In this document: positions 53,160 to 63,700 of the stretch, piece after piece
How the letters are laid out: the number at the start of each line of letters is the position of its first letter
Numbering within the stretch: position 1 is the first letter of the stretch
Assembly: GCA_910585095.1 (NCBI GenBank)
Contig: CAJUBU010000006.1
Location: 24,395 to 88,394 of the forward strand
Origin: an uncultured Lachnospira sp.
Lineage (GTDB): Bacteria; Bacillota; Clostridia; Lachnospirales; Lachnospiraceae
DNA length: 64,000 nt
Direction: 5' to 3'
Program-made: the position numbers and the translations under genes
The notes under the pieces: generated by a model
The model's database searches: none
Told to the model about the DNA's origin: nothing
Seen by the model: the letters and a program-made list of their open reading frames with translations, nothing else

Positions 53160-53533
53160 ATGATTTCCCCATTCTTCTACTTGTTCTACAATTTTGTCTG
53201 TCTGTTACTACACCATACATTTACACCACAATTTTGCTGTAGTTACCATAATAAAAATCATTTCTATTTATGCAAAAAAATTACATCGTAAACTTTTTTA
53301 TTATAATCACAAAGCGAATAATAAGTCTTAAACCCATTTACTTATTATTCGCTGTAACTATTATATCATAATTTAATATATAGCAGGAAGCTAGAAGTTT
53401 GTGTAACAAACTTTTATGCCACAGCTATGCTGTGGCTATTATATCATAATATCAATAAAGAATATATCCTTCAAATATCAATATTAATAAAAAATATATA
53501 AATTTTTTGTGATTCCTCAAGAAAAAATTTCTA
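53160..53533 (-). other. 374-base leader of the dnaK-like gene with tandem hairpins
   Basis: No gene. Contains a perfect 13-bp hairpin (53314-53326 with 53340-53352), AAGTTTGT-GTA-ACAAACTT (53395-53413) and GCCACAGC-TAT-GCTGTGGC (53418-53436). A 22-base segment GCTGTRRCTATTATATCATAAT occurs at 53351-53372 and again at 53429-53450, each time at the end of a hairpin. The minus strand of each copy reads GATATAATAG, a -10-like sequence, but no convincing -35 was found. Confidence 0.6.
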
Positions 53534-54952
53534 TTATTGCTGCTTATTGCTGCTATGAGGCAATCTTACCCTGAAAATACTTCGTTTTAATTTATTGGCA
53601 TCAAATGGAACCAACGGATAAATATAGCTCTTTCCTGAGATTGTCTTATTAAAAATAATACTAAACAATCCTATACCAATTCCAATTACAAAACCATACA
53701 CATTAAATATAGCGGTAAGACATAACGTCAATACACGTATAAATTTCATGGCATATCCCATTTCAAAGCTAGCCTGTGAGTATGTTCCAACGGTTACTAC
53801 TGCCATATATAATAATGTCTCTGTATTAAACCAGCCAGAACTTACGGCATATTCTCCAACGACAATACCAGCAACAATACTTAATGGCGTTGACAATAAC
53901 GTAGGCGTATTAACTGCTGCCATCTTTAATCCATCTACTGCTAATTCAAGAATTAAAAGCTGCCATATAATAGGAACTGTAATATCATCAGAAACTGTAA
54001 TAAAATTAAGCCATTGTGGAATCCAATGCGGATTTTGAATCAACAAAAGCCATACTGGAGTAAGCAACATGGTTACAAAAGTAAAAATAAATCGTGAAAG
54101 TCTAAGATACGTTCCAATAACAGGAGCAAAATTATAATCGTCTGGTTCTTCTACCAAATCAAAAATAGAAGTAGGAACAATCATAACTGCAGGCGAATTA
54201 TCTATCATAATAACAATATTGCCATCAAGTATTGCGGCTGCTGCTGTATCAGGTCTTTCCGAATATTTAAACTTTGGAAAAGGGTCAATCCATTTATGTT
54301 GAAACATACATTCTGCAAGACTTTCCAAATTCATTGTCAGTGACTCAACTTCCAAATTTGTTACAATATTGGTAATTCGATTTAACAATTTCTTATCTAC
54401 CAAATCATCAATATAACAAATTGCCACATCAGACCTAGAACGTCTACCAACATTATACATTTTCATAGAAAACTTGGTATCTCTTATTCTTCTTCGCAAC
54501 AATGCCGCATTGGAGACTAATGTCTCAACAAAACCATCTCTTGAACCGCGAAGAACTCTATCTTTCCAAGGCTCTGTAACAGAACGCATAGGATATGTTC
54601 TACAATCTAATAAAATACATTCATCAAATCCATCTATAAACATTACAGACACACCTGATAAAAAAGCGGTTATAACCTGTTCTAAATCATTTGATTTTTC
54701 AACTTCTGTGTAAGGCATACCCACTTTTAAAAATGTATCTAAGTTTTGTACATCGTCCTTTTTCAATGAATAAAAAAACTGTATTAATTTTTCAATCATA
54801 TCCTCTTGAACAAAACCATCAATAAAGAAAAAGCCAGCTTCATGTTCTCCAATTATAACATTTCTATATAAAATGTCAAAATTAGAGTCTACTCTAAGCT
54901 GATTTTTAAGCAGTTGGATATTGTATTGAATATCTGTCTTAAAATCATTCAT
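53534..54952 (-). CDS. GerA/SpoVAF-family spore germination protein
   Basis: 472 residues from ATG 54952, which has AAAGGA upstream; the open frame to 55039 lacks family similarity. A soluble N-terminal half contains FDILYRNVIIGEHEAGFFFI, the RTYPMRSVTEPWKDRVLRGS segment and RDGFVETLVSNAALLRRRIR. The C-terminal half has about four to five membrane helices. This is the GerA A-subunit family, closest in pattern to SpoVAF. It lies alone, with no gerB/gerC or spoVA genes next to it. Ends with a basic, polar tail. Confidence 0.88.
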   Translation of the reverse strand: MNDFKTDIQYNIQLLKNQLRVDSNFDILYRNVIIGEHEAGFFFIDGFVQEDMIEKLIQFFYSLKKDDVQNLDTFLKVGMPYTEVEKSNDLEQVITAFLSGVSVMFIDGFDECILLDCRTYPMRSVTEPWKDRVLRGSRDGFVETLVSNAALLRRRIRDTKFSMKMYNVGRRSRSDVAICYIDDLVDKKLLNRITNIVTNLEVESLTMNLESLAECMFQHKWIDPFPKFKYSERPDTAAAAILDGNIVIMIDNSPAVMIVPTSIFDLVEEPDDYNFAPVIGTYLRLSRFIFTFVTMLLTPVWLLLIQNPHWIPQWLNFITVSDDITVPIIWQLLILELAVDGLKMAAVNTPTLLSTPLSIVAGIVVGEYAVSSGWFNTETLLYMAVVTVGTYSQASFEMGYAMKFIRVLTLCLTAIFNVYGFVIGIGIGLFSIIFNKTISGKSYIYPLVPFDANKLKRSIFRVRLPHSSNKQQ

Positions 54953-55215
54953 ACTGTATGCAATCCTTTCTTTTACACTAATGTAATGTCGCCATTCTGT
55001 TATTATATTTTGTCCAAAATAACATAATTTTCCTAACATAATACACTAGCTTCTCATGTTCAAAGGATTTCCAGATTATGAAAATTTATTCAACACTAGA
55101 TTCTTATTTTTTATATAAACTTTCTTATTTTTTATCAATTTACTTAATAGCAAATTCCCACCCTGCTTATATCTTTATGATATTAAAACAAAAAGTTTAC
55201 TTGTTGAGGTAAAAA

Positions 55216-55283
55216 AAACTATTGCAAAATATTCCTTCATATAAGACATCATCTTATAGAATTACATTATTTTGCAACAGTTT
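55216..55283 (-). terminator. Intrinsic terminator downstream of nifJ
   Basis: AAACTATTGCAAAATA (55216-55231) and TATTTTGCAACAGTTT (55268-55283) pair over 16 positions with one G-U on the minus strand, and an inner ATAAGA/TCTTAT stem lies in the loop. The minus strand continues GTTTTTTTTACC. It lies in the 415-base gap between nifJ and the germination gene. Confidence 0.8.
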
Positions 55284-55296
55284 ATATAAAGAGTTG

Positions 55297-55334
55297 GCAT
55301 ACTCTCTTCATTTTTTATTATGAAGAGAATATGC
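55297..55334 (-). other. Second hairpin just past the nifJ stop
   Basis: GCATACTCTCTTCAT (55297-55311) faces ATGAAGAGAATATGC (55320-55334) with one two-base mismatch. No T-tract follows, so it more likely protects the nifJ mRNA 3' end, with the terminator at 55216-55283 behind it. Confidence 0.5.
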
Positions 55335-55367
55335 ACAACAAAACTATAATAATTCGTTATTAAGCTA

Positions 55368-58300
55368 TTATTTTTCTGCTCTCTTAACAAGTGCTTCATA
55401 CTTAGCTTTTGCATCCGCCTCAGCTGCACTAAAGAGTTTTTCTGCTCTCTCTGGATTTTGTTTCTTTAAATTAATATAACGACTCTCGCCCATAATAAAC
55501 TCTTGATAATCCTTTGTAGGAGCTTTGCTGTCAAGCATAAATGGATTTTCGCCATTTGCTGCCTTTCTAGGGTCGAATCTAAACAGATGCCAGTAACCAG
55601 ACTGAACAGCTAATTTTTCTTCTTCCATAGCCTTAGACATGCCCTTACGGATACCATGATTGATACATGGTGCATAACCGATAATAAGTGATGGTCCATT
55701 GTAGCTTTCAGCTTCTTGAATAGCCTTTACACATTGATTCATATCAGCACCCATAGCAATCTGTGCTACATAGATATAACCATAACTCATAGCAATTGCA
55801 GCAAGATCTTTCTTCTTAACATCCTTACCAGCGGCAGCAAACTGTGCAATAGCACCAAGATTTGTAGCCTTTGAAGCCTGTCCGCCTGTATTAGAATAAA
55901 CTTCTGTATCAAATACAAATACATTAACATCTCTATTTGCAGCTAAAACATGGTCAAGTCCGCCATATCCAATATCGTAAGCCCAACCATCGCCACCAAG
56001 AATCCACTGTGACTTTTTAGATAAAAATTCTTTTTCTGCAAGAACTTCTTTTGCCTTATCACAATCACAGCCTGAAAGAACAGATATCAGCTTATCTGTA
56101 GCTATACTGTTTGCCTCACCGTCTTCAAATGTATCATAATATTCTCCGATAGCTGCCTTGATATCTTCCTTATCTGTGCTTGCTAAAATCTCATCAAGCT
56201 TATTCTTAAGAGCAGCTCTGTTTGAATCTTGAGCAAGTTTCATACCAAAACCATACTCTGCATTATCCTCAAATAATGAGTTACCCCAAGCAGGACCTTT
56301 GCCTTCTTTATTTACTGTATATGGTGTTGAAGGAGAAGAACCAGCCCAGATTGATGAACAACCTGTTGCATTTGCAATCAACATTCTATCACCACAAAGC
56401 TGTGTAATTAATTTTGCATAAGGTGTCTCACCACAACCAGCACAAGCGCCTGAGAACTCAAGCAATGGCTGTTTAAACTGTGAACCCTTAACAGTTGTCT
56501 TCTTAAATTTTTCAAGAACTTCTGGCTTTTCTGGAAGAGTACGATTAAAGTCAAAAACCTTCTGTTCTTCTAATTGTGACTCAAAAGACTTCATTTTCAA
56601 TACATCATTCTTATTATTACCTGGACAAACATTTGCACAAGCTCCACAACCTGTACAGTCAAGCACAGATACCGTGATTCCAAAGTAATATCCTGGCATA
56701 CCTGTCATAGGAGCCATCTTCATGCCTTCTGGCGCTTTTGCTTTTTCTTCTTCTGTCATAACAATTGGTCTTATTACAGCATGTGGACATACATATGAAC
56801 ATTGGTTACATTGTATACAACCTTCTGGATTCCAGCGAGGAACATCAACAGCAACACCACGCTTTTCATATGCAGCAGTGCCTTGTGGGAATGTACCATC
56901 AATAATATTCTTAAATGTAGAAACTGGAAGTTTATCACCTTGACAAGCATTGATTGGCTTCTGAATATTATTGACAAAGTCAAGTACTTCAGGAGTTCCC
57001 TCTGTAGCCTTTGAGCCAAGTTCCTCATCAGCACAATTTTTCCATTCAGCAGGAACTGGAACTTCTACAACTTCACCAGCGCCTCGCTCAATAGCCTGAT
57101 AATTCATCTGTACTACATCGTCACCTTTCTTCGCATAAGAAGCAAGTGCTTTTTCTTTCATATATTGGATAGCTTCATCTTCTGGTATAATATTAGCCAG
57201 CTTAAAGAATGCTGATTGAAGAACGGTATTGATACGTCCGCCAAGACCAATCTCTTTGCCAAGCTTAATACCATCAATAATGTAAAACTTTACATTATGT
57301 TCTGCCATATATCTCTTTGCCTGTCCCGGAATATGGTTGCCTACTTCATCAGCAGTCCACTCACAGTTAAGAAGGAATGTTCCACCATCCTTAACATCTT
57401 GAACCATATCATACTTATTCATATAAGCTGGACAGTGGCATGCTACAAAGTCTGCCTTCTCAATAAGATATGTTGATTTAATTGGCGTCTTGCCAAAACG
57501 AAGATGTGATGTTGTAACACCGCCTGATTTCTTAGAATCATAATCAAAATAAGCCTGTGCATACATATCTGTATGGTCACCGATAATTTTAATTGAGTTC
57601 TTGTTTGCACCAACTGTACCATCTGCACCAAGTCCCCAGAACTTGCATGATGTTGTTCCATCAGGTGCTGTATTTGCTGTCTCTGTACGGTCAAGTGATG
57701 TATTCGTAACATCATCAACAATACCCACTGTAAAGTTTTTCTTTGATTCATTTGCATAGATAGCAAAGATATCTGCTGGTGTAGTATTCTTTGAACCAAG
57801 ACCATAACGTCCATTAAGTACTGTTGTATTCTCAAATTCTGTTCCCTTTAATGCTGCAACAACATCAAGGTAAAGTGGCTCACCAACAGAACCTGGCTCT
57901 TTTGTTCTGTCAATTACGCTGATAGTCTTAACACTCTTAGGCATAACTGCAAGGAGATGCTTTGCTGAAAATGGTCTGTAAAGACGAACTTTAATAGCAC
58001 CAACCTTCTCACCCTTAGCTACCATATAGTCAATGGTCTCGTCAATAGTCTCACAGACAGAACCCATTGCAATAATAACCTTTGTAGCATCTGGCGCACC
58101 AACATAGTTAAATGGCTTATAGTCTGTGCCAATCTTTGCATTAACCTTGTCCATATACTTCTCAACCATATCTGGAACAGCATCGTAATATGGATTGCAA
58201 GCCTCTCTTACTTGGAAGAAGATATCTGGGTTTTGAGCTGAACCATGAAGCACTGGATGCTCTGGATTCAACGCCCTCTTTTTAAATGCAGCAACTGCAT

Positions 58301-58892
58301 CCATATCGCACATTTCTTTTAAGTCTTCATAATCCCATGTCTCAATCTTTTGAATCTCATGTGATGTACGGAAACCATCAAAGAAATGAAGGAATGGCAC
58401 ACGCCCTTCAATTGCAGCCAAGTGAGCAACTGCACCTAAATCCATAACTTCCTGTACACTGTTGCTACAAATCATTGCAAAACCTGTTTGACGACAAGCA
58501 TAAATATCCTGATGGTCGCCAAAAATTGAAAGTGCATGAGATGCTAACGCTCTGGCAGATACATCAATAACACCTGGAAGTAACTCTCCAGCCACCTTAT
58601 ACATATTCGGTATCATAAGAAGAAGACCCTGTGAAGCTGTGTAAGTTGTAGTAAGCGCGCCAGCTGAAAGCGAACCATGAAAAGCACCTGAAGCACCACC
58701 TTCTGATTCAAGCTCAACGAGCTTAACTGTGTTACCAAAAATGTTCTTTCTTCCCTGTGTAGCCCACTGGTCTGTATAGTCAGCCATTGGTGAAGAAGGA
58801 GTGATAGGATAGATAGTAGCAACTTCTGTAAATGCGTATGACACATGTGCAGCAGCTGTATTACCATCCATAGTTTTCATTTTTCTTGCCAT
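55368..58892 (-). CDS. nifJ: Pyruvate:ferredoxin (flavodoxin) oxidoreductase
   Basis: 1174 residues, the usual single-chain length. Converts pyruvate and CoA to acetyl-CoA and CO2 and passes electrons to ferredoxin, central in anaerobic fermenters. Order of parts: domain I (VSYAFTEVATIYPITPSSPM), gamma domain near 420-650, a two-cluster ferredoxin domain (CIQCNQCSYVCPHAV and CTGCGACANVCPGNN near 690-770), and a TPP domain with GACAGCGETPYAKLITQL and GGDGWAYDIGYGGLDHVL. The last carries the GDG motif and further cluster cysteines. GAGAGGTATAC precedes the ATG. It is likely highly expressed. Confidence 0.96.
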   Translation of the reverse strand: MARKMKTMDGNTAAAHVSYAFTEVATIYPITPSSPMADYTDQWATQGRKNIFGNTVKLVELESEGGASGAFHGSLSAGALTTTYTASQGLLLMIPNMYKVAGELLPGVIDVSARALASHALSIFGDHQDIYACRQTGFAMICSNSVQEVMDLGAVAHLAAIEGRVPFLHFFDGFRTSHEIQKIETWDYEDLKEMCDMDAVAAFKKRALNPEHPVLHGSAQNPDIFFQVREACNPYYDAVPDMVEKYMDKVNAKIGTDYKPFNYVGAPDATKVIIAMGSVCETIDETIDYMVAKGEKVGAIKVRLYRPFSAKHLLAVMPKSVKTISVIDRTKEPGSVGEPLYLDVVAALKGTEFENTTVLNGRYGLGSKNTTPADIFAIYANESKKNFTVGIVDDVTNTSLDRTETANTAPDGTTSCKFWGLGADGTVGANKNSIKIIGDHTDMYAQAYFDYDSKKSGGVTTSHLRFGKTPIKSTYLIEKADFVACHCPAYMNKYDMVQDVKDGGTFLLNCEWTADEVGNHIPGQAKRYMAEHNVKFYIIDGIKLGKEIGLGGRINTVLQSAFFKLANIIPEDEAIQYMKEKALASYAKKGDDVVQMNYQAIERGAGEVVEVPVPAEWKNCADEELGSKATEGTPEVLDFVNNIQKPINACQGDKLPVSTFKNIIDGTFPQGTAAYEKRGVAVDVPRWNPEGCIQCNQCSYVCPHAVIRPIVMTEEEKAKAPEGMKMAPMTGMPGYYFGITVSVLDCTGCGACANVCPGNNKNDVLKMKSFESQLEEQKVFDFNRTLPEKPEVLEKFKKTTVKGSQFKQPLLEFSGACAGCGETPYAKLITQLCGDRMLIANATGCSSIWAGSSPSTPYTVNKEGKGPAWGNSLFEDNAEYGFGMKLAQDSNRAALKNKLDEILASTDKEDIKAAIGEYYDTFEDGEANSIATDKLISVLSGCDCDKAKEVLAEKEFLSKKSQWILGGDGWAYDIGYGGLDHVLAANRDVNVFVFDTEVYSNTGGQASKATNLGAIAQFAAAGKDVKKKDLAAIAMSYGYIYVAQIAMGADMNQCVKAIQEAESYNGPSLIIGYAPCINHGIRKGMSKAMEEEKLAVQSGYWHLFRFDPRKAANGENPFMLDSKAPTKDYQEFIMGESRYINLKKQNPERAEKLFSAAEADAKAKYEALVKRAEK

Positions 58893-58954
58893 TAATGTAT
58901 ACCTCTCTTTGTAATAATTTTGGAGTGAATCGCTCCGCTAATTTTATTTTAGAC

Positions 58955-59024
58955 TTTTTTGCACTAAAAGTAAAGAAAATATTGGAAATAAACCATAAAC
59001 TTTTATCATCTTTTTGTACTAAAA
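58955..59024 (-). promoter_or_regulatory. Direct repeats upstream of nifJ
   Basis: TTTTTGCACTAAAA (58956-58969) and TTTTTGTACTAAAA (59011-59024) match at 13 of 14 positions, 55 bases apart, in the 296-base nifJ leader. They could be binding sites for a regulator or overlapping promoter parts. A short GGAG/CTCC hairpin lies nearer the start (58922-58936). I found no clear Rex-type TTGTTAA-N4-TTAACAA palindrome. Confidence 0.4.
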
Positions 59025-59188
59025 TAGATACAATTTTTTAATTTTATCAAGTAAGTTAAAATCCTGCTTTTGAAGTGAAAGCTCAACTTGTCTGTTTAAA
59101 AAATGTCATAAAGCGATAATACGATTATCAGGAAGTAACAAAGCCGATTACAATTATTTACTTGACTGATTTTATACATTTATATCCA

Positions 59189-59815
59189 TTACAAAATCCA
59201 ATCCCCTAATGCAGCAGAATTTTGTTCTATTCTTGCAAAAACAGACGAGTAATCAACAATACAAAATATATTATCTATATCATCAAATTGGCTTTTTATC
59301 TCTATTTTAACCAAATTAGACTGATATAATTTTTCTCTTTCTTCTGTTGTATACATTATATTTTGTTGCTTTTCATATATATCACATAGATAATCTATGA
59401 TAAAACAATCAATATAAAGCAGTAAAAAAGCTTCTTCGTTATCGTCATCATCAATCAGACAATTTAATATTTCTTCAACATTTCCTGCAAAAATATTGGC
59501 ATAGGTTAAATTATATTCATTGCATTTTTTTTCATAGGATATCATTTTTTGTATCGTTTCATTTTCTGGTTTCAGTGTTTCATGGTACTCCCATGCCGAT
59601 TCATCAAGCAATTGTTCGTTCAATATGGCATCCCAACATTTATCCAGCAATATCCGATATTCTTCTTTTCTATTCCAGATTTTTTTATCTGCAAATTGAC
59701 AATAGGACTTGTATTGACGCTCTAAACCAAACATGGCAACTTTTCGTTTATCCCACTTGCTTAATGCAATCATTTTATTATATATTATATCTTTATATTG
59801 TGTTGTAAAATCCAT
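59189..59815 (-). CDS. Unknown protein of 208 residues, possibly DUF416-like
   Basis: Helix-rich, acidic protein with no signal peptide. The opening MIALSKWDKRKVAMFGLERQ and then EEYRILLDKCWDAILNEQL vaguely recall the DUF416/YjaG pattern, whose members also appear beside toxin systems. The central part has a very acidic DDDDNEEAF stretch. Similarity is too weak for a firm family call. It stands between nifJ and the Uma2-family gene with spacers of roughly 180-300 bases, so it may be transcribed on its own. Confidence 0.6.
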   Translation of the reverse strand: MDFTTQYKDIIYNKMIALSKWDKRKVAMFGLERQYKSYCQFADKKIWNRKEEYRILLDKCWDAILNEQLLDESAWEYHETLKPENETIQKMISYEKKCNEYNLTYANIFAGNVEEILNCLIDDDDNEEAFLLLYIDCFIIDYLCDIYEKQQNIMYTTEEREKLYQSNLVKIEIKSQFDDIDNIFCIVDYSSVFARIEQNSAALGDWIL

Positions 59816-59996
59816 ACTTATCCTTTAGGCTGTGACTGATTTTTAAGAATAATAACCTGCTTGAAATTTAGTAAAACTATAGAATATAATAATATTTCCA
59901 TATTTTATATTGCCTTTTAACAAAAACAAATTTATATTCAAAAAGCCTCTTGCATTTTTATTTTTATAATAGCCCTAAAATCATCATTCATCATAA

Positions 59997-60545
59997 TTAC
60001 TCTATATTTATCTTTGAAAAGTCTATCTCGAAATCATCATATATTCCAGCTTTAACAATATCTGAAAAAGAATAATCTTTTATATCTTCATTCTCAAAAT
60101 TATATACCATAACGCAATTTTTTTGTTCATCTACAATCCAATATTCACGCACGCCTGCCATATGATATTGAAACAATTTCCTATAGTAATCCATCTGTCT
60201 GCTGGCTGGTGAAACGATTTCAATAATCCAATCTGGAGCGCCATTACATCCTTTATCATTTAATTTACTTTTATCACATATAACCGAAATATCAGGTTCT
60301 ACATATGTTTTGTTATCAGCTTTTAAAAATACGGCAAATGGTGCCATATCAACTTCACATGAACCTCCTTTTTCATCAATATAATCTGCAATTTTCCTTA
60401 ACAGAGCAAGACAAACTTGTTGATGTGTTCTGCTTAGCGCTGCCATCATATACATCTGCCCATCAATTAATTCCGCCCTCTGTCCATCAGGCAAAGCATC
60501 AATATCTTCAATTGTATACTCTGTTATCGCTTGTGGTAAACCCAT
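59997..60545 (-). CDS. Uma2-family PD-(D/E)XK nuclease-like protein
   Basis: 182 residues from ATG 60545; a GTG four codons up is an alternative. The core has EPDISVICDKSKLNDKGCNG and APDWIIEIVSPASRQMDYYR, then KLFQYHMAGVREYWIVDEQ. This is the Uma2 signature: a PD-(D/E)XK fold with Asp, Glu-x-(S/K)-like and a Lys after YYR. Members are numerous in cyanobacteria and others, mostly with no known target, and are considered putative restriction-like nucleases. Here it is single. A strong terminator and a large RCC1-repeat gene lie upstream. Confidence 0.85.
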   Translation of the reverse strand: MGLPQAITEYTIEDIDALPDGQRAELIDGQMYMMAALSRTHQQVCLALLRKIADYIDEKGGSCEVDMAPFAVFLKADNKTYVEPDISVICDKSKLNDKGCNGAPDWIIEIVSPASRQMDYYRKLFQYHMAGVREYWIVDEQKNCVMVYNFENEDIKDYSFSDIVKAGIYDDFEIDFSKINIE

Positions 60546-60705
60546 AACATCACCCACTTTCTTTCTAATATTATATTTTTATTATAATCAATTTATATTT
60601 GTTCGTCAATAAAAAACTGCAAATAATTTAAAAAATGATAACGTACACTATTTCGTTGAATCATTAGATAATAATACAAACAATAAAATACAATAAATGT
60701 TATAT

Positions 60706-60762
60706 AAAAAAAGAGTATATCATTAAAATTACTTTTAAAAATTCCTGATATACTCTTTTTTT
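60706..60762 (-). terminator. Bidirectional intrinsic terminator after the RCC1-repeat gene
   Basis: A perfect 17-bp stem, AAAAAAAGAGTATATCA (60706-60722) with TGATATACTCTTTTTTT (60746-60762), and a 23-nt loop. It lies about 37 bases past the stop at 60799. Confidence 0.88.
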
Positions 60763-60798
60763 CTGATTAAAATTATTAATTAAATATTATTTGAAAAA

Positions 60799-63700
60799 CT
60801 ATTTATTCGCTGCTTTTCCTAAATTCACAGACATACCCGCAAGATGTTTCATTAATATTACTGCATCACTAATATTTACACGATCATCAACATTAACATC
60901 ACTAGCATCCATGTTAATATTTAATCCTTTTATATCTGCAAGATATTTCTTTAAAATAACTCCATCTTGTATATTGACTTCTCCATCTGAATTAACATCA
61001 CCATATTTAAAACGAACTTTCTTTAAAACAGCCTTTATTGTTGCATTTTCATTTCCAACTATAATTTTTGTGTTAGCATTGTCTATATCTTTAATTTGTA
61101 TATTACCAGATAGCACTTTCCAAGTATCCAATTCATAACCAATTGGTATATAAGCTGATATATCTAACATTTCATTTTCACATGCATCTAATGTATAACT
61201 AGGTACACCATTACTAAAAATTGTTCCTTGGTCAATAGAAATAGTATGTGTTGGTTTTTCATCTTTTTTATAAGAGTCAAAATCTGCTTCTTTCTTTTCA
61301 TTGTTACTGCTTACTATCGCATATTGTGCAGATTCCATAAACTTACCATTTTCATCAGAGTTATATGTTTCTCCTTTTGAAAGTACAATATTATTAAAAG
61401 TGGTATTTCTTAATATAGTATCATTTGTATCATGTTCTAAAATTTCAATATCCATTACACCAGTGTCATTTCCAATATAAGTAAATGAATATTCTTCTCC
61501 CTCTGGCAAGTAAAATGTTTTTTCGTCATTTTCAACAACCACTGAAATTCCTGAAGTGCTAGGAATATTATTAATTACAGAAGCAACTAATGTATTTTTA
61601 GAATCATAGACATAAACATCAACAGGACAATGTACTTTATATTCTTTTACTCTTTGTAGACTCTCATCTAATATTTTTTTATATTTATCATATTCTTCTG
61701 GGAAATCTTCTGGCAAATAATTCACCCAACTTGTCAAAACTCTTTCATGTTCTGAATACATACCACTTTCAAAACGGTCAATAGCTAATTTTACTGAACC
61801 ATAATCCGAACCACAGTCAAAAAAATTACATATTTTATTAATAGTAGCCGAATCCACACAATCTACATATTCATATGCACAACCACAATCATAAATAACA
61901 GCATTAGAAAGAATATCTATTGAACTTAAATATGCCTTTGCATTATCAACTGTTTGATTTTTTAAATATTTTTTCTCTAAAGATTCATATGTTTTACGAG
62001 TTACTTCATTCACTTGTGTTGCGGCAATCATTTTATAATATTTCTCAGCAGTTTCATCTGTATTAAACACAATATTTGTTAAATATTTTGAGGCTTTATA
62101 AGCTACTATAATAATAGCTGCATTTGGATATTTAATTTGTAATTCTGACATAATACACTCATCCCAATATTTTGAAATACATGATTTAACCACTTCTTTT
62201 CCAACAGCCTCAAAAGCACCATTAATCATTTGTTCTGCAAATTCATTATCAGAGGCTTCTATTATGTTCATACATTCTGAAAGAGCATCTGAAAATGCTT
62301 TATTATTTGATGGACAATTATTTTTCATTTCCTTTAATACAGTTTTTATAGAATCATTCAAATTTCTAATATTGATATATGCAACCATTTCCTCAATAAA
62401 ATCTCCAAATGTATCTACATAATCCATAACTTTCTCAAATTTATCTAACCAATCTACTGCTTTTGACATTTTTTTCTCATCAAAGTATTCTCCTGCCAGT
62501 TTCATTGTCTTTAAACGCATATCTTCAGTAAATTTTAAATTTTTTGTATCTTCATAAATTTCTAATGAATACTCCGACTTTAAATTTGATTTTATTAACT
62601 GAATTAACTCATTTATATCTTCAAAAGTATCTGCTATCATGTCAACAACATTATCTTTAGAGGCATTCTCCAAAATATTTAGTATAATTGCATTGTAAAT
62701 GTCTTTTTCTTCAAACATATAATCAACAAGTTTACTTGGGTCTAATGCGGCATCACAAGTTTTTGTTAATATGTTCCATGCAGTTATTAAATTAGCGCCT
62801 CCATTTTTTTGTAATTCCTTTACCATAATTTCACTTGGAGTATTTTTTATATATGTCATTTGTGATGGTATTGAAGAATCTGTTAAATGGTTGGCACGGT
62901 ATAGGTATTCGTTAAATATATTGCTTTTTCCAAAAATCTTGACAGGAGTGAGTTGGTTTGTTGTTGTTCCATTTCCTACTTCCCCATTTCTATTATCCCC
63001 CCAACAATATAAATCTCCATTTGTTGTAATGGCTACACTCACAAAACCATCTAATGAAACTTTTTTTACATTACTTAATATCTTTACTGGACTTAATTGA
63101 TTCCCTGTTATTCCATTTCCTACTCGTCCATCATCATTTCTCCCCCAGCAATATAAATCTCTATTTGTTGTAATGGCTACACTCACAAAACCATTTAATG
63201 AAACTGTTTCTACATTGCTTAATACCTTAACTGGACTTAATTGATTCTCTATTGTTCCATTTCCTACTTGTCCATAATAATTGTTCCCCCAGCAATATAA
63301 ATCTCCATTTGTTGTAATGGCTGTACTCAAACCATAATTTAATAAAACTGTTTCTACATTGCTTAATACCTTAACTGGACTTAATTGGTTCTCTGTTGTT
63401 CCATTTCCTACTTCTCCATACCAATTTTTCCCCCAGCAATATAAATCTCCATTTGTTGTAATGGCTGTACTCAAACCATCATTTAATAAAACTGTTTCTA
63501 CATTGCTTAATATCTTAACTGGACTTAATTGGTTCTCTGTTGTTCCATTTCCTACTTCTCCATCCCCATTTTTCCCCCAGCGATATAAATCTCCATTTGT
63601 TGTAATGGCTGTACTCAAATCATAATCTAATAAAACTTTTTTTACATTACTTAATATCTTTACTGGACTTAATTGATTCCCTGTTGTTCCATTTCCCACT

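Noticed and set aside
56802..57835. Several 60-130 codon frames inside nifJ on both strands
   Set aside because: They lie entirely within the well-supported nifJ gene in other phases and have no ribosome sites or recognisable products.
58893..59188. Rex operator in the nifJ leader
   Set aside because: Only a short TTGTA/TACAA pair is present; the expected TTGTTAA-N4-TTAACAA palindrome is absent.
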